64,000 nt of DNA from Mastigias papua. Its lineage: Eukaryota; Cnidaria; Scyphozoa; Rhizostomeae; Mastigiidae. The notes under the pieces were generated by a model. It had not been told where the DNA came from. It saw only the letters and a list, made by a program, of their open reading frames with translations, and ran no database searches. Positions 59,275-64,000 of the stretch are shown piece by piece (the first letter of the stretch is position 1; each line of letters starts with the position of its first letter). The stretch covers positions 1,898,501 through 1,962,500 of the forward strand of contig OZ025282.1 in the NCBI GenBank assembly GCA_964019165.1. The letters are read 5' to 3'. Position numbers and translations under genes: made by a program.

Positions 59275-60041
59275 TATGACATTCTGGTGAGGAAGAAATT
59301 TAATTCCATGCAGAGGTGCCGTGAATGGAAGCTCAGGGGCTAAGCTCCCTTACTAAAATGAGGAGAGGATTTTTGGGGGTCTCAGCGCCCTTTGCAAAGA
59401 GAGTATGTTAGTGTGGTTAGCTACTAACATGGTTGTACGAACAAACCCTTTATGGCGGCTCTGTGCATATTTCCTACATCAATTAGGGCTAAGTTACGTA
59501 TAAATTTTGTGCATTTTTATATCTGAACAGTTTGAAGGAAATGCCTGGTATGGGCATTGGCGTATTCCATAACGTATGCTTGTGACACACCCTGCCTTCT
59601 TCACTTTCAGGACGGTACCCCTGACCCATGCTACAGCTCCGTAAAGAAAGTTATTTGACCTTACTGAATTTGTTGAAGATCTAGCTGGTATGATTAACTT
59701 ACCAGTACATATATAACTAACTCCATCTGAAAGTTAAACCTTAAAAAACCCTTCGTTTTTAACACAATACCTGAATTCTGAACCATGTCTGAACGTTAGA
59801 GCTCAGCCAGTCAAAGTCCAATCCTGAATTATTAAAGAGAGTAACGATCGGTAATCCAGAGACATTGCATCAAACTTATATTCCGAAAAGTGATCCCATA
59901 TAGTCAATACATAAGAAATGATTCACAGTGTTTAATTGCAAGAAATTTTGAACAGAAATTTTCAATTCACTCACATATAAGCGTAGTTTAAATTTCTACT
60001 TTAAATGAATTTATCATAAAGTTAACTATACAAGTAGAACA

Positions 60042-63582
<3,541 letters not shown>

Positions 63583-64000
63583 CTGCAAAGAAAGATTTTA
63601 TAACATTAAAAAACCACACATAACATTACGTTTATCATTACAAGAAGTGATCAGAGCAAAATGGCCTAAGAGGCCATTTCAATACAGCTGATCATCTGCT
63701 TGTAAAGTAGATGAAGCATTGAATTATATATCATTTCTTGTAAACATACTATGCCATGCAAATATGGGTGTTCACCATTGGTGGACCTTTGTAAATTTGC
63801 CGACTTCCACGAAATAGATCTTGCCCAAAAATGCCAAAATTCCGACCAATCTACTGCATGGAGGCGCTTCCCGAATGGCGTCCCTAAAACATGCCACTGA
63901 GCTCAACTGTGCATGGGGCCGAGAGTCAAACGATGTCTACTACTCCTAGTCGAACTGGCTGGACTTTTCATTCAGCAATAAAATGCTAGGCCCTTACTCA
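63583..64000. other. UBAP1 intron, right window edge
   Basis: No further exon is recognised before the window ends. Confidence 0.45.

Overview
The window is invertebrate-type animal nuclear DNA. It holds four spliced host genes, AT-rich non-coding DNA with long (TA)n tracts and several small DNA-transposon relics, and one large, apparently recent insertion. The host species cannot be named from the sequence. The spliced genes (a furin-type proprotein convertase, a Bcl-2-family protein, UBAP1) and the marine-invertebrate look of the short repeats point to a non-vertebrate metazoan.

Host part, left: nine exons of a furin/PCSK-like serine protease gene run on the minus strand from 16967 down to 514, with catalytic Asp, His, Asn and Ser motifs in order and a 10.4-kb first intron. 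The 3' part of the gene lies beyond base 1. From 16968 to 23954 no gene is recognised, only MITE-like relics.

Centre: bases 23961-45875 (21,915 bp) are a complete Polinton/Maverick (adintovirus-like) element, flanked by a perfect 6-bp target duplication GACGTG (23955-23960 and 45876-45881). Its terminal inverted repeats are about 1.55 kb and appear to differ only by one 13-bp repeat unit. It encodes the hallmark set: protein-primed-type family B DNA polymerase (in two frames), retroviral-type integrase, FtsK/HerA packaging ATPase, adenain-like protease, double-jelly-roll major capsid protein, penton-like minor capsid protein, a pVI/pX-like virion protein and a zinc-ribbon/phospholipase A2 protein. 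Accessory genes are a fiber-like protein, a second lectin-like attachment candidate, a VLTF3-like late transcription factor, three ankyrin-type repeat proteins of giant-virus style and several unknowns. Three genes point right from the left end; all the others point left and converge on them at about 28.5 kb.

Two features link the element's genes. Almost every ORF is preceded by an A/T-only block ending directly at the ATG, with core ATATATTATA-ATG. The exceptions are the protease, the integrase and the C-terminal polymerase ORF. All three have open frames that extend upstream without a stop, in the -1 frame, to an A-homopolymer (A11, A10, A7) inside the preceding ORF. This suggests slippage-dependent expression of three essential enzymes, or, for the polymerase, a disabling or artefactual indel.

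Host part, right: a Bcl-2-family gene in two coding exons (50025 to 48203, minus), a small two-exon basic protein of unknown role (54956-55757, plus) and the 3' exons of UBAP1 (63582 to 60042, minus), with several MITEs, a LINE fragment and microsatellites in introns and intergenic DNA.
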